Part shown: piece after piece, positions 42,112 to 52,568 of the stretch
How the letters are laid out: every line of letters begins with the position of its first letter
Numbering within the stretch: position 1 is the first letter of the stretch
Assembly: GCA_963585895.1 (NCBI GenBank)
Contig: CAUZXS010000142.1
Coordinates: forward strand, 5,001-69,000
DNA: 64,000 bases
Direction of reading: 5' to 3'
Source of the DNA: Sepioteuthis lessoniana
Lineage: Eukaryota; Mollusca; Cephalopoda; Myopsida; Loliginidae
The notes under the pieces: generated by a model
The model's database searches: none
The model's input: the letters and a program-made list of their open reading frames with translations, nothing else
What the model was told of the DNA's origin: nothing
Program-made: the position numbers and the translations under genes

Positions 42112-42652
42112 ATATAGCCATATACATGAATATGCGAAATGTACATGGGATGTTCATAACATATATACATAGAACATAAGAATCTTGAAACACGAAAAAC
42201 ACTTACGACTTCTTAGTTCAGGTACGAAACTTTTTTTTATTACCTTTGAGTTTATAGGTTCTTCGACATCAGGAGAGAGATACACATTCTTTCTATTCTG
42301 GCTTTTTCATCTGTCCCCCTCATCTTGTGCGACACCTGCCTAAGGCCTCCGCGAGCAAGTGAAAGTCAACCGTCTTCTCCCAAGGCAGCTCTCAACTCAA
42401 CTAACTGACTTTTTCAAAATTCCCAAATCCTCTGCGCGCTTCCGGTGCATGACGTCATTCGCACTTGTTAGCCCCATTTGCCATTTGGGCTATTGTGATA
42501 TCTCTGAGTGACACGTCCGCTCCGCACGCGCACCTGAACACCTGTATGAATGTAGCACCTAAGTAGCCCATGCACTGAGCCGAAAGGTTCTCATCCTAAT
42601 TAAACCCAAAGGCATAAAACGAAATCCCTCAGCCATTATATTACAAGAGTTT
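42112..42652 (-). mobile_element. LTR-like repeat, inverted copy of 22164-22601
   Basis: Minus strand starts TGTAATATAATGGCTGAGG and keeps GGTTCTCATCC/GGATGAGAACC, the CRE plus ETS block at 42439-42457 and an AATAAA-type signal (42233 area). The Pol-like tail next to the first copy is absent here. Confidence 0.6.
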
Positions 42653-42654
42653 AT

Positions 42655-43110
42655 TTGTTTGCGCACAGTCAAATGGCTTCAAGTATTGCTACCTAACACT
42701 AATAATTCTATTTAATAATAATCGTTTGTTTGAACACAATTATATGGTTTAAAGGATTGCTATCTAACACTAATAATTCTATTAAATATTAATAATTTGT
42801 TTGCACATAGTTAAACTGTTTCAAGTTTAGTAAATTATTAAATATTTTTATTTGATCGATTGATAAGACTCTAATAGATACTACCACACCAGATCAGAGT
42901 GGACCTGGGAGTAATGGCGATGAATATGTATTCTACTTTTCCCAAAGCTCAATGAATTGAGCCTCACCTTCAGATTGTTTCGTGTCATACCTAAGACACT
43001 CGTTGAGGCGTAGGCTTACCCTTCTGCAGAGATTCAGCCGGCATATTCTACAGCCTTCTATCAGCCGATAGGGTGGTGATCAATGCGATTAGCCAGTGCA
43101 CAGTTAAATG
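42655..43110 (-). mobile_element. SINE-B, tail missing
   Basis: Internal TTTGTTTGCACATAGTTAAA-type units then the head (CCAGATCAGAGTGGACCTGG, GGCATATTCTACAGC). Confidence 0.75.
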
Positions 43111-43114
43111 GTTT

Positions 43115-43688
43115 CAAGGTTGGTTGGTTGGTTGGGTTTTATGGCATATCAACCTTTGTAGGTTATTTAACGCAAAATCCATTTTTATGTAAATAATTTG
43201 TTCTTTTTAAAACAATTCAGTTTAGCATAAGTACACAGTTTAATTGTCAAAAACATTTATTTCAAACTATTCAAGAAGTTATATGTAACAATTCAGTTAA
43301 GTATAAATACAATTTTAATGTCAAAAAACAGTTCTATTTCAAATAATTTAGTTAAGCATAAGCACGCAGTTTAAATGTAAGTACCGTTTAATTGTCAAAA
43401 ACATTTCTATTTCAAGCTATTCAGTTTACTCAAACAATTCAGTTTAGCATAAGAATGCTGTTAGTTCTATTTAACCCATAGATAGGGCCTTATCAGGTGC
43501 TACCACTCCAGGCCAGAGTGGACCTGGGAGCGATGGTAATGAAGGGGTATTCCGCATTCCCCAAAGTTCCAGCATTGCTAGAACCTCACCGTCAGATTGT
43601 TTAGTATCACTCGTTAGGTTTTTTTTTTTACCCCTCTGCAGAGAAGCAGTCGGTGTATTCTACAGCCCCTGCCCACTGGGCAATAAAT
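43115..43688 (-). mobile_element. SINE-B, full
   Basis: GGTTGGTTGGGTTTTATGGC tail, internal repeats, head ending CCCACTGGGCAA. Very close to 35251-35826. Confidence 0.9.
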
Positions 43689-43689
43689 G

Positions 43690-44115
43690 GTTTCAAGTAT
43701 TGTTAACTAACACTAATAGTTTTATTTGATAGAATCATTTGTTTGCACACAGTTAAATGGTCCTAAGTATTGTTACTTTACATTCGTAATTCTATTGATC
43801 TAGTATTTCTATCTTATCCAACCCTAAGTATTTGTTTGCACACAGTTAAATGGCTTCAAGTATCACAAATAATTCTATTTAATAATTATAATTTTTAGTA
43901 AATATCAAACAGTTCTATTTGACCCATAGATAGGACCCTATAGGGTACTACCACTCCGGACCAGGGTGGATCTAGGAGTGATGGCAATGAAGAGGTACCC
44001 TGTATTCCCCAAAGCTCCAGGACTAGAGCCTCACTCTCAGATGTTTTTAATGTCGTTGGCCGGGGTTACCCTATCTCTACAGAGATGCAGGCAGTGTATT
44101 CAACTGGGTTGATAA
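43690..44115 (-). mobile_element. SINE-B, tail missing
   Basis: Repeats on TTTGCACACAGTTAAATGG, then head GGACCAGGGTGGATCTAGGA to GTGTATTCAACTGGG. Confidence 0.75.
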
Positions 44116-44314
44116 TATATGCAATTGAATTTATCTAAAACAAATTATTTATAGAAATAATTAATCTGTATCGACAGATATCATTTGCCTATTCGAGTAT
44201 AAAAAAATTCAAAAGTATATTTGCGTCATCTGAGTTGTCGGCAGGAAAAGCTTAGTAAACTAACTTTTTTTCATTTTTCACCTTTTTCCTGAACCATATC
44301 TAAAAGTGAATTTG

Positions 44315-44320
<6 letters not shown>

Positions 44321-44378
<58 letters not shown>
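44321..44378. repeat. (TA)n microsatellite
   Basis: About 29 TA units. Confidence 0.97.
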
Positions 44379-44380
<2 letters not shown>

Positions 44381-44424
44381 GATCTGGTTCATTTAAAAAT
44401 GTTACCAACAAACCATGCCCCTAA

Positions 44425-44722
44425 AAGTCATATATATAATATATGTATAAAGAGGATTTGGCATTAAATAACAAAAAAATGTTGATATGCTCGAAAACAC
44501 AGCCAATTCAAATCTATACTTTGACTGTGTGCAAACAAATAATTAACATTAAATAGAATTATTCGTGTTGGATAATAATGTTTGAAACCATTTAACTATG
44601 TGCAAACAAATGAGACCTGACTTGTTTAAAAATAATGTTACCAACTAATCATATATATATATATATATAGGATTTAGCATTAAATAACCACAAGGGTTGA
44701 TATACCATCAAATACAATCAAC
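44425..44722 (+). mobile_element. two SINE-B tails with internal repeat
   Basis: ATGTATAAAGAGGATTTGGC tail unit at 44440-44500, internal units with TGTGCAAACAAAT, then a second tail GGATTTAGCATTAAATAACC at 44670-44722. Confidence 0.75.
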
Positions 44723-45007
44723 CATCCAACATACTATTGCTCAGTCGGCTGGAGCTGTAGAAAACACCGACTACATCTCTGCTGAGGGGTAAGACCCCCC
44801 CCACAACGAGTGTCCTGGATATAGCACTAAACACTCTGATGGTGAGGTCCCAGTAATGCTGGAGCTTTGGGGAATGAGGAGCACCCCATTCATCGCCATC
44901 GCTCCCAGATTCACTCTAGCCCGGTGAGGTAGCACCTGATAGGGTCATATCTATGTGTTAAATAGAACTAAACAGCTTACTTATGCTTAACTGAATTGTT
45001 TGAAATA

Positions 45008-45859
45008 CAGTGTGGAACGATAAAATTGTCGCCCTAGAAAAGATGACATGATTCCATTTCCGTTTAATGAAAACCGGTTTTCTTTTTTTGTTGCTGACCA
45101 TCAACTAGTTGGCCAGTTGATTACAAATCTCAAGAGCGATAGGGGCCTTCTATCATGTCTGAAAGTGACACAATGTTCAACGAGCGAGATCGGAGATGCG
45201 CCGCTGTACAACTCATGCTCTCTGCCGATACAAGTTATGACAAAAGGACCATTGCCAGCACCCTCAAAATGCAAATATGGATTGCCACGAATAACAGGGA
45301 TGTGCCCAGGGTGATGAAAACAAAGTTTCCGGCGACGGTTATGGTCTTTGGTGTGGTTTCAAGTGAGGGTCACATCATGCCACCTCACATCTTCGATGTG
45401 TACCTGGATGTGTGGTGATCCCCTGTTGCAATCAGGTGGCTAGTTGCAGACCCTGGGTGTGGCAGCAGGATCGGCGCCGGCCCACAAGTCCAAAGAGACC
45501 CAGGCTTGGCTTCTCTCACTTGCCCCCTCCCACTCCTCCCCCGACCTGAACCCGCTGGGCTACTTCGTTTGGTCATACATCGAGAACATCACCAACATGA
45601 CCTCCCACAACACGAAAGCCAGCCTGATCACCGCCATCCGCCGAGTATTCGCTGAGCTTCCGCCGGCGCTTGTGGAAAAGGCATGCTCCCAGTTCCGGAT
45701 CCGTATCGAGGCTGTGATTGAGGCTGAAGGCAGCTACATTGAATAGATGTCAGCTCTACTACATAATCAAGTTAGCTGAATTGATTTTTTTAATAAAAGT
45801 TTTAAAAAAAGGTTGTAGTGTTGTTTTCTTTAGGACGACAATTTTATCGTTTCACCCGG
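45008..45859 (+). mobile_element. DD37D DNA transposon, internally deleted, copy 2
   Basis: 852 bp; CAGTGTGGAACGATAAAATT at the left, inverted match at the right, TA at 45006-45007 and 45860-45861. Same internal join as copy 1 (KMQIWIATNNRDV region), so the deletion predates both insertions. Confidence 0.92.
45270..45746 (+). pseudogene. DD37D transposase remnant, catalytic residue lost
   Basis: RVMKTKFPATVMVFGVVSS then a deletion and frameshift; the second frame (45444-45746) has SAPAHKSKETQAWL, SSPDLNPLGYFVWSY and a complete C-terminus ending AEGSYIE. The third catalytic aspartate is glycine here (PLGY for PLDY) and the QQD block is broken. Confidence 0.85.
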
Positions 45860-46049
45860 TAGAACTGTTTGAGCAAACTGAATAGCTTGAAATAGAAATG
45901 TTTTTGACAATTAAACTGTGTACTCATGCTTAACTGAATTGTTTGAAATAGAACATAAAATGGATTTGGTGTTAAATAACCTACAAAGGTTGATATGCCA
46001 TAAAACCCAACCAACCAACTAACCAACCATGACACTTAAATTTAGTTAA

Positions 46050-46140
46050 CTCATTGATTGATTTTAACGACATGTCAACCTGTCTAGGGTTATTTTATGC
46101 ATGGAGGTTTGAGAATCGTGTTTATTCTACATTTATCTTT
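46050..46140 (-). mobile_element. SINE-B2 tail
   Basis: TTGATTGATTTTAACGACAT through GTCTAGGGTTATTTTATGC, directly beside the tail of the SINE-B at 46030. Confidence 0.7.
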
Positions 46141-46386
46141 GCAAAACGAAAGAAAGAAAAAAGAAGAGAAAGGGAAGGAAGAATTTTGTTTGCTTCAAAC
46201 TCAAACAAGCAGAAGACAGGAAATTTTGAAATGTACCTTTCTTTCATTGAATTATTCACTGTGTCGAAACGAATGTTCTGACACCACACTGTGCCAGCAA
46301 GCGCAAAAACCGTTCTGATACGAAACAACTAAATTTTGGCGCGACAAGATCACCACTTATAAGACTTTAACGAGTTGTGAGTAAAA

Positions 46387-46540
46387 GTTATCTCCGTTTA
46401 GTCGAGGGAGAACCAGAAGGCTCCCTTTTCAATAGCTACTACACCGAGTTGTTGGGAGGGCTTACTCCTTTCCCTGGATTGCTCCACTTTACCCTTGATA
46501 CGTACTTTTTAAATGCTGATTTTTGTATTACCGAACCAAG
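46387..46540 (-). mobile_element. SINE-E 3' portion
   Basis: GGCTCCCTTTTCAATAGCTA through CCCTTGATACGTACTTTTT, reverse of the SINE-E body; tRNA-like head missing. Confidence 0.8.
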
Positions 46541-46735
46541 ACGATGTTTTGGTGTGTTCGTCACTTCTTTTCATCACGGTGGAGGTTACAACAGGGGTCC
46601 GACTGACACTTTAGGGATAGTGCGACACTGATAGACCCGCTAGGCACGTGGTTGGGAAAGCAGCCATGTGGTGTAGTGGTAGTACAATCGTCCATTTGAA
46701 AACTGTAGCGTTACAAACTTCTATTTGTTTACCCT
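46395..46735. repeat. dispersed ~330-bp block, partner 49635-49955
   Basis: SINE-E piece plus GAACCAAGACGATGTTTTGG, GGTGGAGGTTACAACAGGGG, GACCCGCTAGGCACGTGG and a tRNA-like GTGGTGTAGTGGTAGTAC, in the same order at 49635-49955. Confidence 0.85.
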
Positions 46736-46897
46736 TGATACATACCTTATATTGCTGAGTGTTAAGCAAGGAGGCATCAAGTACCATTTTAAAAGTCTTT
46801 TGTATGACTTTTGTAAAACGCGACCTGGGATTGAATGCTGGTCTCCTGGACCATTGGCGAACACTCTACCTACTTAGTCAATGAGCCGGTAAGGACC
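46716..46897 (-). mobile_element. SINE-E
   Basis: CCCTTGATACATACCTTATA, AAGTACCATTTTAAAAGTC, CCTGGGATTGAATGC (B box) to CAATGAGCCGG. Full head present. Confidence 0.85.
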
Positions 46898-46974
46898 AAC
46901 GAGCCGGTAACGCCCCGTTTCTTATAACGTATTAGGTTACTGCACATCGAATATGAATAATTTTTAAACAGCTC

Positions 46975-47130
46975 TGTTTGACCGATGAATGGGACCTTAA
47001 TTGGTATTTCCCCGCCCGGTCAGAGTGAATCTGGGAGTAAAGGCAATGAAGGGCTACACTACAGAACCAAGAGCTTCAGAACCGGAGCCCCACCATCAGA
47101 TGTTTTTTGGAGTCATACGCAGGACAACAT
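46975..47130 (-). mobile_element. SINE-B head
   Basis: CCGGTCAGAGTGAATCTGGG, GGCAATGAAGGGCTAC, CCCCACCATCAGATG. Confidence 0.75.
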
Positions 47131-47370
47131 ATCAGTGAATACAATTACCATATTTTAAGCTTTGTCAAGTGCTTATCAGCCGTTTACCGATAAATAATCT
47201 TATGATTAAGAAGACAAAAATAAAAGTCTTATACTCGTTCACTCAACACAAAATATAATGATTGTTATTTCTTATTTATTCATTAATGACATACACGATT
47301 TACGAAGAGCCACAAGGCCTAATTATTTCAGGATATACATACATATGTACATACACACACACACACACGA

Positions 47371-47373
<3 letters not shown>

Positions 47374-47424
<51 letters not shown>
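47374..47424. repeat. (TA)n microsatellite
   Basis: About 25 TA units after a short CA run. Confidence 0.97.
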
Positions 47425-47427
<3 letters not shown>

Positions 47428-47617
47428 ATGCTCAACTTTATTGTTTTTTTTACTGGAAAATAAAAATGAACTATTGAGATATTACTTCTTCGTTCACCTT
47501 ACTTGAAATAATTTTTTTAGTTATATTAACTACCATGAGAAATACTTTCGTATACTTTATGATTAAGATCACAAATACAGATCAAGTCGATTTATTCAAT
47601 CATTTTGCAAGAAACCA

Positions 47618-47690
47618 AACTAGACGGCTGGGGCTATAGAATATACCAACTGAAACTCTTTTGAGCAGTAGGCCCCCCCTCATCCAACTT
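47618..47690 (+). mobile_element. SINE-B head scrap
   Basis: AGACGGCTGGGGCTATAGAA and GTAGGCCCCCCCTCATCC. Confidence 0.65.
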
Positions 47691-47796
47691 TAATATAATT
47701 AGGGACTCCGGCTTATTGTATATTGTTTTCTTGTGAGCAACTGAAGGGAAGAAAAGGATCATATACGAGAAAGACAATCAAAGCAAGCAAAGAGAC

Positions 47797-48096
47797 AGAG
47801 AGAGGTACCTGTGGTGTAATGGTTATCGTCGTAGAAAATGGACACGGTGACACGAGTTCAAATCCTGGCCGAGACTGATTGCATTTCACATAACACAAAT
47901 ACCCTTGAGTTAGGTATGAATCCAATTATTCTCCCTCCAGCTATGGATAAATAGTAGGGCAGACTAGGTTCTTCAGCCTTGGTGAAGCAACTAGTCTAGG
48001 AGAAGGAAAACTGTGAATTCAAACTTGCTAAACTCCGCTTAAAAAATGACCTTGTGTCATATCCTACCCGAGCAGAGGGGTTGGGTAAATATGGAC
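47797..48096 (+). mobile_element. SINE-C
   Basis: CTGTGGTGTAATGGTTATCG and GAGTTCAAATCCTGGCCG boxes, body, end at GGGTTGGGTAAATATGG. Confidence 0.92.
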
Positions 48097-48152
48097 ATAG
48101 AGAGGCATGATGAAAAAGGAGAAATGAATGAAACCAGCAGCAGAAATCCAAC

Positions 48153-48290
48153 TTTCCTTGTATAACAGTAATGGCATTATCTAACCCATAGTTGTAGAGA
48201 TATGATGGTTCATGCCTTTCTCAAGTTTATCAGTCCGAAAGTGAACGTAATAGCGCGATCCAGTGCGCGACGGGAACTTCTCCGTGTATA
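48153..48290 (-). mobile_element. SINE-A, tail lost in rearrangement
   Basis: CCATAGTTGTAGAGATATGA through GAACGTAATAGCGCGATCC. The last about 40 bp of tail present in the partner copy (56940-56998) are missing and replaced by AGCAGCAGAAATCC, which recurs at 48309. Confidence 0.8.
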
Positions 48291-49135
48291 TTATGACAAA
48301 ACACAAACCAGCAGCAGAAATCCACTTTCGCTGGATAGAAAGAAAACCTTCGCTCCTTTTTCAAGTAAGTTTTTTCTCATTCAGTATTGATCCTGAGAGT
48401 TCGGAAGCTTTTTCTGATTGTTCCAATTTTTGTACCAAATCATTTTACTCATTTTGATCGAAACTATTACGAGCTGAGATATCTCCACTTTCAAAATTTG
48501 CACCATTGCTGTCACAGAGTTCTTCATCAAAATATGGATCTTAAAAAGAAGTTAGCTTTACGAAAACTGACCCTGGTATTTCAGCTGAAGGAAAAACTGG
48601 GCGTACAGTTGACATGATAAACTAGGATGCTCGATTTTTCATTTGTTTTTCTTGCTGTGTACTGAAATTTTGACAACACCAAAGCAACAATCTGTGCAAT
48701 TGTCCTTTGGCTCAAACAAAATCATACGTAGACCAAATGCGAGCTTATCACGTGTTCTCTTATTACGTGTCCCCTTATCACGTGTCCTGCAAACAAGAAG
48801 TTGATTCTTGAGATTTGATGGGCAACTGATTGATCTATAATCGTGACTTATTAGGAGGTGCCCGTGGTTATCGTCGTAGGAAATGGACACGGTGACGCGA
48901 GTTCAAATCTTGGCCGAGACTTATTGCATTTCACATAGCACTAATACCCTTGGGGAAGGTATGAATCCAATTATTCTCCCTCCAGCTATGGGTAAATAGT
49001 AGGGCAGACTAGGTTCTTCAGTTTTGGTGAAGCAACTAGTCTAGGAGAAGGAAAACTGTGAATTTAAACTTGCTAAACTCCGCTTAAAAATTGACCTTGT
49101 GTCATATCCTACCCGAACGGAGGGGTTGGGTAAAT
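48178..49135. repeat. ~0.95-kb inverted duplication, copy 1 (partner 55975-56945)
   Basis: SINE-A piece, then unique DNA (TTCGCTGGATAGAAAG, TTCATCAAAATATGGATC, CTTATCACGTGTCC), then a SINE-C (48850-49133), all repeated in opposite orientation 7-8 kb away with few differences. The segment after the SINE-C (GACATAGAGAGGCATGATG) also occurs at 48098, giving a local direct repeat about 1040 bp apart. Confidence 0.9.
48850..49133 (+). mobile_element. SINE-C with A-box deletion
   Basis: Head reads GTGCCCGTGGTTATCGTCG; TGTAATGG has been lost between two TGG steps, removing most of the A box. The rest is complete. The partner copy on the minus strand at 55978-56263 keeps the full box, so the deletion is later. 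Confidence 0.9.
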
Positions 49136-49624
49136 ATGGACATAGAGAGGCATGATGAAAAAGGAGAAATGAATAGGAAAGAGAAAGGTAGGTCATCAAA
49201 GCAGCAGGTGCCCAAGTTGAAATATATCAAGAGAAATCGACCGCTGGCTCTGGAAGAAACTCAAACGGAAAAATCCTTTTGGAGAAAACTTGGGATGGGA
49301 AACAGGAAAAGGGTCAATCGGGTCGGCGAAGCGACGATGTAAAGACGACAGTTGAACCCTAGCAACATCCGAAAATTACGGTGCCCATTGTGGGTGAGCT
49401 TCAGCGAAGTGGTTTCACACCCACTGTGTAGCTGTGAAGACGAAACCACCGAACAAGTACGTGTTAGAACTACAACAGAAAACGAGAAAGATAATTCATG
49501 GTACATATCTACTCTCTTTCTCTTTCTCCTCATGAAATTATATTTTTCTCTGTGTAGCTAAAGTGGGCGACCCCGTTCATACTGAGTTTCTCTCTTCTCG
49601 AAGACTACTAAAAGATGTAAAGTA
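49136..49624. other. no recognised gene
   Basis: Purine-rich unique sequence; short frames on both strands, no domain. Confidence 0.4.
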
Positions 49625-49955
49625 AAGCTGGCGACCCAAAGGCTCCCTTTTCGATAGCTACTACACCGAAGTGTAAAGTGGGGCACAACTCTTTTCTTTG
49701 AATTGCTCAACCTTACCCTTGATACGTACTTTTTAATGCTGACTTTTGTATTAGCGAACCAAGACGATGTTTTGGTGTGTTCGTCTCTTCTTTTCATCAC
49801 GGTGGAGGTTACAACAGGGGTCCGACCGACACTTTAGGGGTAGTGCGACACTGATAGACCCGCTAGACACGTGGTTGAGAAAGCAGCTGTGTGGTGTAGT
49901 GGTAGTACAATCGTCTATTTGAAAACCGTAGCTTTAAAAACTTCTATTTGTGCCG
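49625..49955. repeat. dispersed ~330-bp block, partner 46395-46735
   Basis: Minus-strand SINE-E 3' portion (GGCTCCCTTTTCGATAGCTA) followed by the same non-SINE block and tRNA-like GTGGTGTAGTGGTAGTAC as the partner. Confidence 0.85.
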
Positions 49956-49979
49956 TGGTGTTTTCCGGATAATACAATA

Positions 49980-50545
49980 AAACATCTGATGGTGAGGCTT
50001 CGGTATTGAAGCTTTGGGAAACGTGGAGTCGCCATTATTTGTAATTATTCCCACGTTCACTCTGACTCTGAGTGCTAGTACCTGTTAGGGTCTCATCTAT
50101 GGGTCAAATAGAAATTTTTGACCATTTAACTATGTGCAAATTATTGTTGCAAACTATGTTGAATTATTAGTGTTAAATGACAATACTTGAAACCATTTAA
50201 CTGTGTGCAAGCAAATGATTAATTTTGAATAGAAATATTAGTGCTAAATAACAATACTTGAAACGTTTTAACAGTATGTAAACAAATGATTAATATTAAA
50301 TAAAATAATTCATGTTAGATAGGAATACTAGAGGTTATTTAACTGTATGCAAATAAATAATCAATATTAAATAGAATTATTAGTGTTGGATAACAATACT
50401 TGAAACCATTTGACTATATGGAAACAAATGATCACTGGCTTGTGTGAAATGTTATCTACTAACTATTTGTTTCTAAATCTGTTAAGCATAATCAGACTTC
50501 GGCACCAAATGACCCACAAGGGTTGATATGCCATTAAACCAAATA
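49980..50545 (+). mobile_element. SINE-B
   Basis: Partial head (ATCTGATGGTGAGGCTTCGG, TGGGTCAAATAGAA), repeats on AACTGTGTGCAAGCAAATGA, tail GGCACCAAATGACCCACAAG. Confidence 0.85.
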
Positions 50546-50789
50546 ACTTTAAAAACCATCTACAATAAACAAAACAAAATAAGCAAATAAGAAAAATATA
50601 TTTACTATAAAAGGACAGAAAATCCGAAAAAAAAGACTCTTCTATTCACGAAAACTACAGCATATCGAGGGAACGCAATAGCACTTTTAGATAGAGCAAG
50701 TTTTATGCTAGACCTTTGAAAAAAAAAACTTTTCCGACGATTATCCTATTTTCCCACATTGTCACAGTTAAATGCTATATAGTTTCTGA
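50546..50789. other. no recognised gene
   Basis: Short AT-rich stretch. Confidence 0.4.
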
Positions 50790-50975
50790 CTGATTGATTG
50801 ATCTCAACGGCATGTCAACTCGTCTTGGATTATTTTACACCGAAAGGTTGGGGAATTGTGTTCAGTATATGTTCATATTTATATTTTTGGTGCTGTTGTT
50901 CCTTGAGAGGTTTTGTTTGCACACGATTCGATCGAATACGAATGATTTTTGACCCATAGATGGTACCCTAACAGG
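50790..50975 (-). mobile_element. SINE-B2 fragment
   Basis: TTGATTGATCTCAACGGCAT tail to a GACCCATAGATGGTACCC head edge, body mostly missing. Abuts a SINE-B in the opposite direction. Confidence 0.7.
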
Positions 50976-50982
50976 TACTTGG

Positions 50983-51295
50983 CCCAGTCACCTTGGGCTG
51001 TAGAATACGCTGACTGATTCTCTGTAGACGGATAAGAGACCCCCATCGAGGGTCCTGGATATGACACTAAACAATCTGATGGTGAGGTTCCAGTAATGCA
51101 GGAATTTAGGGGAATGTGGAGTACCCCTTCATCTCCATCGCTCCCAGATTCACACATGTCTGGAATAGTAGTGCCGGATAGGGTCCTATCTATGGGTCAA
51201 ATAGAACTAACCAGTGTACTTATGCTAAACTGAATCGCTTGAAATAGAACCGTTTTTGACATTGAGAGTGTACTTACGCTAAACTGAATCAGCGT
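50983..51295 (+). mobile_element. SINE-B, tail missing
   Basis: Head GGGCTGTAGAATACGCTGAC to the first internal units; stops before the tail. Confidence 0.8.
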
Positions 51296-51316
51296 ACCAA
51301 CTACCACGATACAACC

Positions 51317-51536
51317 AAAATATTGCAAAACTTTTGACTCACCTCATTGTTCCTCATGTTACTAAAATATTGCAAAACTTCTGACTCATCCTAGTCGTGC
51401 TTCTTGTTGCTAAAATATTGCAAAACTTTTGTCTTCTCCTAGTTGTGTCTTTTGTTACCAAAATATTGCAAAACTTTTAACTCAGCCTAATTGTGCCTCA
51501 TGTTAATAAAACATTGCAAAACTTCTGACTCACCCT
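51317..51536. repeat. 48-bp minisatellite, ~4.7 copies
   Basis: AAAATATTGCAAAACTT starts at 51317, 51364, 51412, 51460 and 51508 (spacing 47-48). Units differ at several sites. Directly abuts an RTE-like tail. Confidence 0.92.
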
Positions 51537-51640
51537 CATCATCAAGTCGTGCCGTCTGCTCGGATTTCCCTGACTCTCTCTCTCTTTCTCTCTATCCGTC
51601 GCTATCATTCGTCGCTTCCGGCAGGTCTTCACTCTAGTAA
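51537..51640 (-). pseudogene. RTE-like LINE C-terminal scrap
   Basis: Minus strand EDLPEATND-like text and RREKERESG-type arginine-rich end, then CATCATCA-type trinucleotide tail. Same family as 60896-61309. Confidence 0.6.
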
Positions 51641-51672
51641 TACGTAATATAATTTTTTTATCTGCTAATATA

Positions 51673-52566
51673 CGAGGTGCCTTCAATAAGTATCCAGACT
51701 TTTATTGATAGTACACGCATGAAACTCTAGTCCCCTTTGAAGTAATCTCCTCCAGCTGCAATGCACTTGTTGTACCGTTCCAACAACTTCGCAAAGGCCA
51801 CATCGAAGTCCTCTTGTGTGAGCGTGTCAATGGCCTTCGTCACAGCCTCTTTCACCTCCTCAATTGTCTCATAACGACAGTCTCTGAGCTTAGGGAATAA
51901 GCAAAAGTCACAGGGAGCAATGTCTGGACTATAGGGACTGTGAGGAACTGTGTTGATGCCCATCTTGCTCAAATAGTCTGTGACGAGGATGGAGTTGTGG
52001 AATGGTGCATTGTCCTGATGGAAATGCCACTGATCCGATTTGAAGAGTGCTGGCCTCTTCCGACCGAATCTCTTCCTGAACTTCCTTAAAACCTCAACAT
52101 AGTAACCCTAACCCTAACCCTTTGGCCAATCAACTTTGGTGTATTGACTTCCTTACTCCTCCCACACATCTCATCATCCCTCACAGACTCCCTGCCTTCC
52201 TTGAATCTCTTATGCCATTCAAAAACTGATGCTCAACTCATGCGAGATGGTCGAAAAGCAGTCTGAAGCATTCCATACGTTTTTGTGGCATTTTTTCTAT
52301 GTTTAAAACACTATTTTATTGCATATCGTTTTTCTAAAGTGTCCTGACGTCCAGATTGCATTTGTGAAATTCACCAACTGTGACAATCAGGCTTTAGTAG
52401 GATGTATTTCAATTGCTGCTGTAGCTGTTCATTTGAACCTGAAATCATAAAAATTGGTCAGTCATCTTATAAGATGTATAGCAATAACATACTGAATGTT
52501 CAAGAGTCAATGACAATTTTAAATTCCTGTACAAAAAAAGTCTGGAAACCTATTGAAGGCACCAGG
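51673..52566 (-). mobile_element. mariner element, copy C, complete ends
   Basis: 894 bp, TA at both borders (51671-51672, 52567-52568). Ends CGAGGTGCCTTCAATAAG and inverted match. Internal deletion join shows CCCTAACCCTAACCC here. C-terminal ORF at 51727-51972. Confidence 0.93.
51727..51972 (-). pseudogene. mariner transposase C-terminal remnant
   Basis: 81 codons, YSPDIAPCDF with the third catalytic aspartate, ends in YFKGD (family consensus YFEGD). First catalytic aspartate deleted. Confidence 0.85.
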
Positions 52567-52568
52567 TA

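Larger units (their letters stand above)
44726..46030 (+). mobile_element. SINE-B split by a DD37D element
   Basis: Head from TTGCTCAGTCGGCTGGAGC to 45005, then the DNA transposon, then the rest of the SINE-B (AGAACTGTTTGAGC onward) to the AACC-repeat tail at 46030. Reading across the insert restores a normal SINE-B. Confidence 0.9.
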
